Shown piece by piece: positions 34,516 through 42,980 of a stretch of DNA of 64,000 bases; the first letter of the stretch is position 1; every line of letters begins with the position of its first letter. The stretch lies in contig CALKAR010000252.1 of the NCBI GenBank assembly GCA_937988745.1, positions 7,008 through 71,007 on the forward strand, given 5' to 3'. The notes beneath the pieces are model-generated. The model saw only the letters and a program-made list of their open reading frames with translations. It did no database searches and was not told the origin of the DNA. Source of the DNA: an uncultured Peptococcaceae bacterium. GTDB taxonomy: Bacteria > Bacillota > Limnochordia > Darwinibacteriales > Darwinibacteriaceae. The translations under genes were made by a program, and so were the position numbers.

Positions 34516-35382
34516 TTACATCTCCCTCAAACGCGGATTGAACACTTCATCAAGGCCCGTATTAATAAAGTACAGCGAGACGATGAGCATCGTCAGAATT
34601 AGGCCTGGAATAATAGTCCACCACCACATACCTAGATGCAGGGCATTCCAGTTGACTGCGTTCTGCAGGACGAGCCCTAAGGAGATTCCTCGAGTTGGGC
34701 CTAAACCTAAGAACTCTAATCCTACAGACGACAAAATGGTGCCATTAAACTGCAGAATGTACACCATAAAGACATAGGAAAACATGTTAGCCGCAATATC
34801 CTCCCGCAATATGCGGAATGTGGGTGCAGCCGAGATGCGCGACAGATTGACAAACTCCTGGCTCTTTAACGAAAGAGTCTGCGAGCGCACAGCCCGAGCT
34901 GTCCAAGGCCATGCAGTAGCTGCCACAATCAACGATTGGGTTACAATGCCACGATATGGCAGATAGGCTGATAAAATAATCAGGAGTGCCAGCGAAGGAA
35001 TAACCATGAAGATGTTTGTCAGAGCCATCAAACCCTCGTCTGCTGCTTGACCGCTGAAGTAGCCAGAAACGAATCCCACTACCAGACCGATGGCTGAAGC
35101 GATCGTTCCTGCTATAAACCCAACGAGCAGAGTGGAACGCAGACCATAAACTACTTGCGTAAAGACGTCACGGCCCATGATGGTTGTACCAAACCAGTGC
35201 TGCTTGGAGGGCGGTTGATAGCCCATCCCGGCGAATTCCTCATAGTCATAGGGAGTTATCATGGGGCCAACAATGGAGAGAACTACAATGGATAAGAAGA
35301 TTATCACACCCAAGATAACCTTCTTGTTTGATACAGCGAAGTAGAGGTTTTCGTGCTTTTTCCAGAAGTCTTTCATTGCCAT
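34516..35382 (-). CDS. Opp/Dpp-type ABC permease (OppC-like)
   Basis: A 288-aa permease with six membrane segments. The EAA-type loop reads LSRISAAPTFRILREDI near residue 180, for contact with the ATPases. The extracytoplasmic opening has the GRDVFTQVVYGLRSTLLVG motif typical of OppC. AGGGGAGG precedes the ATG and the gap to oppB is two bases. Confidence 0.93.
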   Translation of the reverse strand: MAMKDFWKKHENLYFAVSNKKVILGVIIFLSIVVLSIVGPMITPYDYEEFAGMGYQPPSKQHWFGTTIMGRDVFTQVVYGLRSTLLVGFIAGTIASAIGLVVGFVSGYFSGQAADEGLMALTNIFMVIPSLALLIILSAYLPYRGIVTQSLIVAATAWPWTARAVRSQTLSLKSQEFVNLSRISAAPTFRILREDIAANMFSYVFMVYILQFNGTILSSVGLEFLGLGPTRGISLGLVLQNAVNWNALHLGMWWWTIIPGLILTMLIVSLYFINTGLDEVFNPRLREM

Positions 35383-35384
35383 AA

Positions 35385-36374
35385 TTAAACCTCCCCTGAA
35401 TAGGAATGGCGTACCCGGGGGTCAATCAACATGTAAATAATATCAATTGCGAAGTTAGCTAAGAGAACCATGATGATCAAGAATAAGAAGCAGCCTTGAA
35501 TCAAAAAGTAGTCATTCTGCTTGATAGCTTGAACCATAAGGTAACCAAGCCCAGGATATGAAAACACCATTTGAGTGAGGACTGCACCTGAGACGATGGT
35601 TCCCAAGCTGATGGCAAGACCAGTGACTTGTGGCAGAATACCGTTACGGTAGCCATAATTGAGAATTAGGCGGTCGGATGCGCCTAATGATTCCATGTAT
35701 TTAGCGTAGTTGGTATGGGTTTCGTAAATAATCATATTGCGCATACCAATGGCCCATCCACCTAGCTGTACCAAGAAGAGAGAAAGGAACGGCATGAACC
35801 AGTGCATGAAGAAGTCCCAAATAAACGCTAGATTCCAGCCCGGTGTCATGGTTGCACTGTACGCATGGCTGGTTGGGAAGATACCTAACACGATGCCTAA
35901 AACGTAAGAAACAACCAAAGCGAACCAGAAATAAGGTGATGAAGTGAGGAAATAGAAAATAGGCATTAAGAAGTTGTCAGCCTTCTTCTTAACACCAGAA
36001 AAGGCTCCGAGTTTATTACCTATTATCCAGCTCAAGATTATGGCTGGCAGTAGAATAATAACGTCATAAATGATGGCTTCACGAATAATATCCAGAACAG
36101 GTTTAGGATACTGGCTGATGCTGATACCTAAGTCCCCAGCGAACAGTGAACGCCAAAATCCGAAGTACTGCTGGATGAGTGGTTGGTCGAGTCCGAATGT
36201 TTGTACGAAGAAGCTTTCTAAGATCTCGCGGCCACCTTCAAGTACAACAAAGCGCGACAAGAGCATGCTGATTGGATCCCCTGGTGCAAAACGCGGTACA
36301 GCCCAGTTTAGGGTTACCGCAAACAGAAATGTAATGAAGTAAATGATGGCTTTCTTTCCAAGATAGCGTCCCAT
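35385..36374 (-). CDS. Opp/Dpp-type ABC permease (OppB-like)
   Basis: A 329-aa permease with six membrane segments, starting MGRYLGKKAIIYFITFLFAVT. The coupling loop YAKYMESLGASDRLIL near residue 220 is present and the C-terminus ends in PRVRHS, as in OppB. It follows the binding-protein gene by about 100 bp containing a hairpin. Confidence 0.93.
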   Translation of the reverse strand: MGRYLGKKAIIYFITFLFAVTLNWAVPRFAPGDPISMLLSRFVVLEGGREILESFFVQTFGLDQPLIQQYFGFWRSLFAGDLGISISQYPKPVLDIIREAIIYDVIILLPAIILSWIIGNKLGAFSGVKKKADNFLMPIFYFLTSSPYFWFALVVSYVLGIVLGIFPTSHAYSATMTPGWNLAFIWDFFMHWFMPFLSLFLVQLGGWAIGMRNMIIYETHTNYAKYMESLGASDRLILNYGYRNGILPQVTGLAISLGTIVSGAVLTQMVFSYPGLGYLMVQAIKQNDYFLIQGCFLFLIIMVLLANFAIDIIYMLIDPRVRHSYSGEV

Positions 36375-36423
36375 GGTTACCTCTTTTCTCCTTGCGAATT
36401 GCAGATTTCCAACGGTTATGAGA

Positions 36424-36452
36424 TCCCCGGCTGAGATTAACCCAGCCGGGGA
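36424..36452 (-). other. Intercistronic hairpin between binding protein and oppB genes
   Basis: TCCCCGGCTG/CAGCCGGGGA (10-bp perfect arms, 9-base loop) without a T-run on the minus strand. It is likely an mRNA-stabilising or partial-stop hairpin that keeps expression of the binding protein higher than that of the permeases. Confidence 0.72.
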
Positions 36453-36478
36453 AAGCTACTGCCTCTTGTTAACCGGTC

Positions 36479-38146
36479 TTATTGAGCAGGCTCCAGGTTG
36501 ATGAGCATCTCAATGGTACCGAACTGCCAGTTGCCTGCCCAGGAGCATGGATATCCTACTGGGTTGTTCTCGGTTGGCCAGTTGGTCCAGTACTGGGATG
36601 TCATCTGGGCCCACATGCCGTTCAACCAGAGTGGGATAGAGGGCATTTCCTCAAGGAGGATCTGCTGAATCTCAGAAGCCACTGCTAAGGACTCTTCGCT
36701 CATTGGTGGCAGCTGGTTGAACTTGAAGATCAGGTCAAACAGGTATTGGTTCTCATAGCGGCCGTAGTTACCTTCGGTAACGTGGCTGCGATGGATGTTG
36801 TGGTTCGCTACCCAGTTCCAGTAGGTGTAAGGTGAACCAGAGATACCAGAACCGAAGTTGTTAATGCACATGTCAAAGTCGCCTGTTTGGATCCGCTGAT
36901 CGTATACCGAGGAATCTGGGAATGCTGGGTTTGCATTGATTCCGATTGCACGGAAGTGTTCGGAGATGATCCGGATCGACTCCATCCAGTCAGTCCAACC
37001 GGAAGGTACGATAATGTCGAACTTGATTGGAGTGCCGTCTGGCATATCTCTCCAGCCATCGCCATCTGCGTCTACGTAGCCAGCTTCATCGAGCAGTTGA
37101 GCTGCCAGCGCTGGGTCGTAGTGGAAGCCGTACTTCTCAGCTACTTCAGCATCTCTGTAGTCGGTCCAACCGCCGAACAGACCAGTAGAGTCTGCTACAG
37201 GTACCATGAACTCGAATACGCGCTCTACGATGACTTCTGGATCAATTGCAAAGGCCAATGCTCTGCGGAACTTAGCGTCATCGAGAGGCTGGCGCTGGGA
37301 GTTGAGAACCAGCATTGCAACGTTAGCAGAGAGCATGTAAGGAGCTTCATCATACCAGGTTGTCAGGCCAAAGGTATCTTTAATAGCAGGTACACCTGGG
37401 ATGAAGTAGTTGCTCAGGTCGAGTGTTCTCTGCATCAGCATGCCGAGAGCAACGTTGTTCTCGTAAATAATCATGTCAACGATTTCTTTTGGCTTAGGTT
37501 GACCGAATACGTCATTGCCCCACCAGTTATCGTCGCGCACCCATACGTTACGGTCGGCACCGGCCAGAAGCTTCTTGTAGGGGCCGCTTCCTACTGGATC
37601 ATCGTTGGTGATGACCATCAGGTCTTCGCCAGGAACGTCTTTCCAGATGTGCTTAGGAATAATGGGCCGAGAATAGAGCTCAACCTGCCACTCTTGGTAG
37701 CTGGGGTTTTCAAAGATGAACTGCACTGTGTCGAGAGACAGAGCTTTTACCTCTTTGAGGGTCCGCCAGATTGGAGTGTAGGTCAGGTTGTTGTCCCGTG
37801 CCAGTTCGTAGGTAAATACTACGTCGACAGCGGTGAGGGGCTCTCCATCAGACCAGTGAATGCCAGGACGGAGTTTAATTTCATAAACGTCGTCCGAGAT
37901 CCACTTGCCCTCTTCAGCGAGCCATGGCTTGTGCTCGTTTGTGAGCGGATTGTAAGCAAAGAGTGTTTCATAAACCAGACCTACTATTCCGTTGGCACTA
38001 TTGGGATAGAGTGGGTTCCAGCTGGTAGCTGCACTCCAAGTCCCGCCGCCAACGATGAGTGTTTCATGCCGTTCTGCCGCGAATGCAGGCGTCAGGCACA
38101 AAACGAGCGACAATACGACCAACAACGCAACAAACCTCGTCTTCAC
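36479..38146 (-). CDS. Family-5 extracellular solute-binding protein
   Basis: A 555-aa exported binding protein of the Opp/Dpp family (SBP_bac_5). Signal peptide about residues 1-23, ending PAFA-A, with no lipobox Cys. The mature part has the WNPLYP and ETLFAYNPLTNE opening, IKLRPGIHWSDGEPLTA near 95, DPVGSGPYK near 190 and the last-domain DADGDGWRD. Such proteins in Thermotogae bind manno- or cello-oligosaccharides as well as peptides. GTG start with AAAGGAG upstream. Divergent from GH130 across 320 bp. The binding specificity cannot be read from sequence. Confidence 0.93.
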   Translation of the reverse strand: MKTRFVALLVVLSLVLCLTPAFAAERHETLIVGGGTWSAATSWNPLYPNSANGIVGLVYETLFAYNPLTNEHKPWLAEEGKWISDDVYEIKLRPGIHWSDGEPLTAVDVVFTYELARDNNLTYTPIWRTLKEVKALSLDTVQFIFENPSYQEWQVELYSRPIIPKHIWKDVPGEDLMVITNDDPVGSGPYKKLLAGADRNVWVRDDNWWGNDVFGQPKPKEIVDMIIYENNVALGMLMQRTLDLSNYFIPGVPAIKDTFGLTTWYDEAPYMLSANVAMLVLNSQRQPLDDAKFRRALAFAIDPEVIVERVFEFMVPVADSTGLFGGWTDYRDAEVAEKYGFHYDPALAAQLLDEAGYVDADGDGWRDMPDGTPIKFDIIVPSGWTDWMESIRIISEHFRAIGINANPAFPDSSVYDQRIQTGDFDMCINNFGSGISGSPYTYWNWVANHNIHRSHVTEGNYGRYENQYLFDLIFKFNQLPPMSEESLAVASEIQQILLEEMPSIPLWLNGMWAQMTSQYWTNWPTENNPVGYPCSWAGNWQFGTIEMLINLEPAQ

Positions 38147-38181
38147 ACAACACCTCTCCTTTTATGTTATTTTTATATCTT

Positions 38182-38201
38182 CAATTCCATTACTGGAATT
38201 G
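38182..38201. promoter_or_regulatory. 20-bp palindrome in binding-protein leader
   Basis: CAATTCCA-TTAC-TGGAATTG, 8-bp perfect arms. It lies 36-55 bp upstream of the binding-protein start. It could be an operator or RNA hairpin; the binding factor is unknown. Confidence 0.5.
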
Positions 38202-38224
38202 AGACCTTCGCAAACTCCTTATAT

Positions 38225-38236
38225 TTAAGCGGTTAA
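38225..38236. promoter_or_regulatory. LacI-type operator candidate 1
   Basis: TTAAGCGGTTAA has the symmetric TTAAnCGnTTAA form with the central CG typical of LacI/GalR sites. It abuts the -10-like TATAAG of the binding-protein operon. Confidence 0.55.
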
Positions 38237-38441
38237 GTGAATTATGGGTCTGAAATGAAAAATTAGAGTTGAGAAAGAGAAAGGATTTTGTGTTATAATT
38301 TCTTTCTAGTTTCGGAAAATCCTTCCTGAGTGCTAAACTTGATGTAAAATTGTGACGAAGGGTGCAAGAGAAGGAAAACCATTCACTTTGAAGAATAGGT
38401 CTAGTGGACTTTAACTAAGGCAGCATCGTTCTGGTGCGGCT

Positions 38442-38453
38442 CTAAGCGATTAA
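38442..38453. promoter_or_regulatory. LacI-type operator candidate 2
   Basis: CTAAGCGATTAA, 10 of 12 bases identical to candidate 1 and keeping TAAnCGnTTA symmetry. It lies just upstream of the GH130 ribosome site. Confidence 0.5.
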
Positions 38454-38469
38454 ATGGAGGGATATTAGT

Positions 38470-39453
38470 ATGTCACAGATTAAAATCGTCGGCGAACCCC
38501 TGCCGAACATTCCTTGGCAGGATCGTCCTGAAGGCTGCAGCGATGTGTTGTGGCGCTATGAACATAATCCTGTAATTCCTCGGGACCTCATTCCCTGTTC
38601 GAACAGCATCTTCAACAGCGCTGTAGTTCCTTATAACGGCGAATTCCGGGGAGTTTTCCGTGTAGACCACAAAGATCGGGAGATGCGCATTCACTCCGGT
38701 AAGAGTAAAGACGGCTTAAACTGGGAAATCGAACACGAGCCAATCAAGTTTGTTTGCGATGATCCGGAGATTGGCAATTTCCTCTATGGCTACGACCCCC
38801 GTGTCGTTAAGATTGACGACCGTTATTGGGTTACATGGTGCAACGGATACCACGGCCCTACAATCGGAGTAGGGTATACCTATGACTTCAAGACTTTCTA
38901 TCAAATGGAAAACGCATTCTTGCCTTACAACCGCAATGGTGTGTTGTTCCCCAGAAAGATCAACGGCAACTATGCGATGCTGAGCCGCCCGAGCGACCAA
39001 GGACATACTCCCTTTGGCGACATCTTCTACAGTGAAAGCCCTGATATGGTTTACTGGGGCAAGCATCGCCATGTAATGTCGCCCACAGGTGGTTGGCAGT
39101 CGACTAAAATCGGTGCAGGCCCAATTCCTATCGAAACAAGCGAAGGTTGGCTGCTGATTTACCACGGCGTGCTTACATCCTGCAATGGTTTCGTTTACCA
39201 CGTAGGTGCAGCCCTGCTTGATCTAGATGAACCTTGGAAGGTCATTGCTCGGACACGTCCATACATTCTGTCTCCACAGACGCTGTACGAATGCGTAGGC
39301 GATGTTCCGAATGTTACATTCCCATGCGCTGCATTAGTGGACAGTGAGACCGGCCGGTTGGCTATGTACTACGGTGGTGCTGACACCGTAACAGCAGTGG
39401 CCTTTGGTTATGTACAGGAACTTGTTGAGTTTACAAAGGAAAACTCGCTTTAA
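38470..39453 (+). CDS. GH130 family glycoside phosphorylase
   Basis: A 327-aa five-bladed propeller enzyme of glycoside hydrolase family 130, which phosphorolyses beta-mannosides (for example mannosyl-glucose or manno-oligosaccharides) to mannose 1-phosphate. Seen: RYEHNPVIP at the start, SIFNSAVVPYNGEFRGVFRVD near residue 45, YDPRVVKIDDRYWVTW near 120 and GAGPIPIETSEGWLLIYHGV near 215. Specific substrate is not assigned. GGAGGGATATTAGT sits before the ATG. It is followed by a LacI regulator, and divergent from the Opp-type transporter. Confidence 0.93.
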   Translation: MSQIKIVGEPLPNIPWQDRPEGCSDVLWRYEHNPVIPRDLIPCSNSIFNSAVVPYNGEFRGVFRVDHKDREMRIHSGKSKDGLNWEIEHEPIKFVCDDPEIGNFLYGYDPRVVKIDDRYWVTWCNGYHGPTIGVGYTYDFKTFYQMENAFLPYNRNGVLFPRKINGNYAMLSRPSDQGHTPFGDIFYSESPDMVYWGKHRHVMSPTGGWQSTKIGAGPIPIETSEGWLLIYHGVLTSCNGFVYHVGAALLDLDEPWKVIARTRPYILSPQTLYECVGDVPNVTFPCAALVDSETGRLAMYYGGADTVTAVAFGYVQELVEFTKENSL

Positions 39454-39487
39454 TATAGGAAGAGAATAGTGACTTTCGAGGTATGGG

Positions 39488-40525
39488 GTGATAGTATTGC
39501 GGGTCACAATCAGTGACGTCGCCGCCAGAGCCAAGGTCTCTACGGCAACTGTCAGTTATGTGATCAACGGCTCAAATCGTGTGTCTGAAGAAACTCGAGC
39601 TCGTGTGCTGCAGGCAGTGAAAGAATTAGGTTACCAGCCTAATGCTTTAGCTCGCGGCTTGGTGATGGGACAGACGCGTAATATTGGGCTAATTATCCCC
39701 CATACCGCCGAATATGTTTTCTCTGATCCCTATTTTTCTGAACTGTTGAAGGGGATCGCTACGGTCGTAACGCGGGAGGAGTATTTTCTGCTCCTGTCGC
39801 TCTTGACAGAGGCGGATTTTCGTCGGGTAGTGGCGGCCTTGATCAATCAAAGGCGTGTTGATGGGATAATTATGGTATGTACGCCGCGAGACAGTGAAGA
39901 GGTGGCGCGGCTGCAGGCGTCTAAGATTCCCTTCACTCTGATTGGTACCTGTTACTTACCTGAGGTAGCTTCTATTGATGTAGATAATGAAGAAGGCTCC
40001 TACACAGCAGCTAAACACATACTAGAACTAGGGCATACCAAGATAGGTTATATTGCTGGTGATATGCGCTACGACAGTGCAGTACAGCGCTACCGCGGTT
40101 TTCAGCGGGCCATGGCAGAAGCTGGATGCCCGATTGTTGATGTGTATACAGGCGATTTTACGCAGATATCTGGAATGCTTGGAGCCCGTCAGTTGTTGAG
40201 CAGCAATCCGGAAATTACAGCTTTGGTCTGCGCCAGTGATCTCATGGCCCTTGGTGCCGTTAATGCGGCTAGAGAAATGGGCTATACTATCCCTGAGCAG
40301 TTGTCTGTAGTTGGATTTGACGATATCCCTCTGTCGCGGGAGAGTGAACCAAAACTGACCACCATCCGTCAGCCTATTTCTCGGTTAGGCTGCCTTGCAG
40401 CAGAACAGCTTCTGGCAATGATTCAAGGTTCAAAGCCCAAGCGAAGCAGGCAAAAGATGGTACTCAAGACCGAGTTAGTAGTACGAAATTCAACAGCGAA
40501 ACCACGCACAACAGTCAGTCCATAA
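39488..40525 (+). CDS. LacI family transcriptional regulator
   Basis: A 345-aa regulator. HTH at residues about 6-30 (TISDVAARAKVSTATVSYVING), hinge helix NALARGL and a periplasmic-binding-like effector domain to the C-terminus (GYIAGD, VVGFDDIPLSRESEP). Starts: GTG at 39488 (GAGG upstream) or TTG at 39497 (GGGGTG upstream). It lies 34 bp after GH130 and is the obvious candidate for the paired operators in the intergenic region. Confidence 0.93.
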   Translation: MIVLRVTISDVAARAKVSTATVSYVINGSNRVSEETRARVLQAVKELGYQPNALARGLVMGQTRNIGLIIPHTAEYVFSDPYFSELLKGIATVVTREEYFLLLSLLTEADFRRVVAALINQRRVDGIIMVCTPRDSEEVARLQASKIPFTLIGTCYLPEVASIDVDNEEGSYTAAKHILELGHTKIGYIAGDMRYDSAVQRYRGFQRAMAEAGCPIVDVYTGDFTQISGMLGARQLLSSNPEITALVCASDLMALGAVNAAREMGYTIPEQLSVVGFDDIPLSRESEPKLTTIRQPISRLGCLAAEQLLAMIQGSKPKRSRQKMVLKTELVVRNSTAKPRTTVSP

Positions 40526-40540
40526 GGACTGGCTTTTTTT
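40513..40540 (+). terminator. Rho-independent terminator of GH130-lacI unit
   Basis: AGTCAGTCC/GGACTGGCT, 9-bp stem (one G-T pair), loop ATAA, and seven T residues. The stop codon of the LacI gene lies in the loop. Confidence 0.88.
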
Positions 40541-40561
40541 GCCCAAAAATAATTTGGGGTA

Positions 40562-40613
40562 TTGCAGAACAATTGTGTACGGTATATAATAATCTAAAAT
40601 TAGGTATCCCTAA
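40562..40613 (+). promoter_or_regulatory. Promoter and DtxR/TroR-type operator of the metal-uptake operon
   Basis: TTGCAG (40562-40567), a 17-base spacer and TATAAT (40585-40590). Ten bases on, TTAGG-TATC-CCTAA (40600-40613) forms an inverted repeat whose halves match the TTAGG/CCTAA half-sites known for DtxR-family regulators. It covers the transcription start, as expected for metal-dependent self-repression. Confidence 0.75.
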
Positions 40614-40628
40614 AATGGAGGCGGCGAC

Positions 40629-41282
40629 ATGACACCAAACAAAGAAGACTATTTGAAGGCGCTTTACAAGCTCGGAGGAGCAGAGGAGCTCGTGGGAAAT
40701 AAGGAAATCGCAGTACACCTTAATGTGGCACCAGCTTCGGTTTCTGAAATGCTCGGAAAACTAAGTCGAGAAGAACTGATTGAATACGTACCTTACAAAG
40801 GTTCTCGCCTGACCAACAAGGGATTACAGATTGCACTGGCCTTAGTGCGTGGACACAGGCTTTGGGAAGTATTTCTTATCCGTCATTTGGGCTATTCGTG
40901 GAGCGAAGCTCATGAAGATGCGGAGCTCTTAGAACATATTACGCCTCCACGTTTGGCAATGCGCTTGGACCGATTCCTAAACTACCCTGCCAGCTGTCCA
41001 CATGGATACGCAATTCCTGATGCTGATGGAAACATTGATCTGCGACCGATGCGCAGGCTGAGTGAGATTGCACCCGGCGATTCTGGGCGAATCGGAATGG
41101 TTGAAGAAGAACCGGAGCTCTTAGACTATTTGGAAAACTTGGGGCTTAAAATTGGCAGTACCTTTACAGTCAAATCCATTGGGGCCTATGAAGGACCTTT
41201 CACGTTGAACCTGGATGGAAAGGAGATTCAGGTAAGTTACAAAGCTGCTTGCCAGATCCATGTGGAAGCAGATTCAAAGTAA
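40629..41282 (+). CDS. DtxR/MntR/TroR family metal-dependent repressor
   Basis: A 217-aa regulator with N-terminal winged helix (KEDYLKALYKLGG ... EIAVHLNVAPASVSEML), the metal-binding dimer domain (GHRLWEVFLIRHLGYSW, EDAELLEHITPPRLAMRLD, CPHGYAIP with the typical metal ligands) and a C-terminal FeoA/SH3-like domain (from about residue 145). The three-domain form is that of DtxR/TroR. GGAGGCG precedes the ATG. It heads the troABCD-like operon and should repress it with Mn2+ or Zn2+. Confidence 0.92.
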   Translation: MTPNKEDYLKALYKLGGAEELVGNKEIAVHLNVAPASVSEMLGKLSREELIEYVPYKGSRLTNKGLQIALALVRGHRLWEVFLIRHLGYSWSEAHEDAELLEHITPPRLAMRLDRFLNYPASCPHGYAIPDADGNIDLRPMRRLSEIAPGDSGRIGMVEEEPELLDYLENLGLKIGSTFTVKSIGAYEGPFTLNLDGKEIQVSYKAACQIHVEADSK

Positions 41283-41304
41283 GACTATGTAAGGAGGTCT
41301 TGAT

Positions 41305-42228
41305 GTGATGTACAGAATCGTTCGCTGGCTGCTCGCTTCGTTGGCACTAGTAATGCTCACAGTGCCGTTAGTGAGTCTTGCTGCGGCCGACAGCAGTATC
41401 ATCAATGTGGTTGCTACAACTACAATGCTTGCCGACCTTACTCGCACTATCGGAGGAGATAAGGTGGATGTGCATGGGCTGATGGGTCCAGGGATTGACC
41501 CACATTTATATCAGGCGAGCGCTGGTGATGTGATACGCATGCATCGAGCTGAAGTAGTCGTTTACAACGGAATTCATCTGGAGGGCAAAATGGCCCACAT
41601 CTTTGCGAATCTAGGCCGACTAGGTGTGCATGTGATCAGTGTCGAGAAGAGTATTCCAGAAGAGCAGCTTCTTCTAACCGAAGATGGTGTGTATGATCCA
41701 CACGTTTGGTTCGACGTGTCACTGTGGAAGAAAGTAGCGCAAGCAGTGGCGGCTGGATTAACCGAAGTCAGACCTGAGTATGGGCCCTATTTTCAAACTA
41801 ACTTGAATAGTTATTTGCAGGAGCTGGATGCTGCTGACAGCTACATCCGCTCCCGAGTAGAAGAGCTTCCGGTAGAAAAGCGAGTCTTAGTCACTGCTCA
41901 CGATGCTTTCAGTTACTTTGGCGAGGCTTACGGTTTCGAAGTTCACGGCCTGCAGGGTATCTCGACCGATGCGGAAGCGGGGACTGGCGACATAAGTGCC
42001 TTGGCTGATTTCATTGTGGAACGGGAAATTAGAGCCATCTTTGTAGAATCCTCGGTACCGCCGCGGACTGTTGAAGCCCTGCAGGCAGCAGTCAGAGCTC
42101 GGGGATTTGATACAGCTATAGGAGGAGAGCTGTACTCCGATTCACTCGGAGGGGAAGGGTCGGGAGCAGAGACCTATATCCTCACTGTAAGAGCCAACAT
42201 TGATACTATCGTGGACGCCTTGAAGTGA
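41305..42228 (+). CDS. Metal-binding ABC solute-binding protein (TroA/ZnuA-like)
   Basis: A 307-aa exported metal-binding protein of cluster 9. Signal peptide about residues 1-27 (LAAADS) with no lipobox Cys. Metal ligands: GPGIDPHLYQ (first His), NGIHLEGKM, DPHVWFD, TAHDAFSYFGEAYG and a late Asp near residue 290. No His-rich loop is visible, which favours Mn2+ or Fe2+ over Zn2+; this is inference. AAGGAGG upstream of the GTG; an ATG follows at once. Confidence 0.92.
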   Translation: MMYRIVRWLLASLALVMLTVPLVSLAAADSSIINVVATTTMLADLTRTIGGDKVDVHGLMGPGIDPHLYQASAGDVIRMHRAEVVVYNGIHLEGKMAHIFANLGRLGVHVISVEKSIPEEQLLLTEDGVYDPHVWFDVSLWKKVAQAVAAGLTEVRPEYGPYFQTNLNSYLQELDAADSYIRSRVEELPVEKRVLVTAHDAFSYFGEAYGFEVHGLQGISTDAEAGTGDISALADFIVEREIRAIFVESSVPPRTVEALQAAVRARGFDTAIGGELYSDSLGGEGSGAETYILTVRANIDTIVDALK

Positions 42229-42245
42229 GGGAAGGAGACATTGAA

Positions 42246-42980
42246 ATGGCTGCTGTTAAGCGAAAAAATGCTGTTGAAATTCACGATCTAACGGTGGCGT
42301 ATCACGCTAAGCCTGTATTGTGGGATGTGGATCTTAATATTCCAAAAGGTGTTTTGATGGCAATTGTCGGACCGAATGGTGCTGGGAAGACTACCTTAAT
42401 TAAGGCTGCTCTAGGTCTGCTTAAGCCGGTTTCTGGTACGGTGCGGTTTATTGAGGAGATGGCAAGTATCGGTTATGTTCCCCAGAGTGGCAGCGTGGAC
42501 TGGGATTTCCCTGCAACTGCTTTAGATGTTGTATTGATGGGAACTTACGGCAAGCTGGGCTGGCTGCGGAGACCGGGTAAGGCGGAGGTTGAACTAGCTC
42601 GAAGGACCTTGGAGAAGGTTGGCATGGAGCAGTACGCTGACCGCCAAATCAGCCAGCTGTCAGGTGGCCAGCAGCAGAGGGTATTCCTAGCCAGAGCATT
42701 GATTCAAGATGCAGACATCTATTTCCTGGACGAACCGTTTAAAGGAGTAGATGCCCAGACCGAAAAGGCTATTGTTCTGCTGCTGCAGGAACTCAAGGAA
42801 CAGGGTAAAAGCGTGATTGTGGTCCATCACGATTTGCAGACCGTAGAAGAGTATTTCGATTGGGTGACTCTTCTCAATCTACAGGTAATTGCGAGTGGAC
42901 CGGTGAAGGAAGTGTTTAACGACGAGAATCTCAGACGAACCTATCGGAGCAGTGGCACTCTTTTTAGGAAGGCGATGTAA
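42246..42980 (+). CDS. Metal ABC transporter ATPase (TroB/ZnuC-like)
   Basis: A 244-aa ATPase: Walker A GPNGAGKTTLIKA near residue 42, signature QLSGGQQQRVFLARAL near 140 and Walker B IYFLDEPFKGVD near 162. The ATG at 42246 has GGAAGGAGA upstream; a start at 42225 in the overlap with the binding protein gene is less likely. It directly abuts the first permease gene. Confidence 0.94.
   Translation: MAAVKRKNAVEIHDLTVAYHAKPVLWDVDLNIPKGVLMAIVGPNGAGKTTLIKAALGLLKPVSGTVRFIEEMASIGYVPQSGSVDWDFPATALDVVLMGTYGKLGWLRRPGKAEVELARRTLEKVGMEQYADRQISQLSGGQQQRVFLARALIQDADIYFLDEPFKGVDAQTEKAIVLLLQELKEQGKSVIVVHHDLQTVEEYFDWVTLLNLQVIASGPVKEVFNDENLRRTYRSSGTLFRKAM

Larger units (their letters stand above)
38147..38469 (+). 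promoter_or_regulatory. Divergent control region between binding-protein and GH130 genes
   Basis: No gene is visible in this 323-bp stretch. It holds two LacI-type operator candidates (38225-38236 and 38442-38453), a separate palindrome (38182-38201), a minus-strand TATAAG (38218-38223) next to the first operator, and a plus-strand TATAAT (38294-38299) with a poor TTGAGA 19 bases upstream. AAAGGAG for the binding protein and ATGGAGG (38454-38460) for GH130 bound it. Confidence 0.6.

Noticed and set aside
36887..38236. A 449-codon plus-strand frame opposite the Opp-type binding protein
   Set aside because: It is the mirror of a clear binding-protein gene, has no domain pattern and no ribosome site, and covers the divergent control region.
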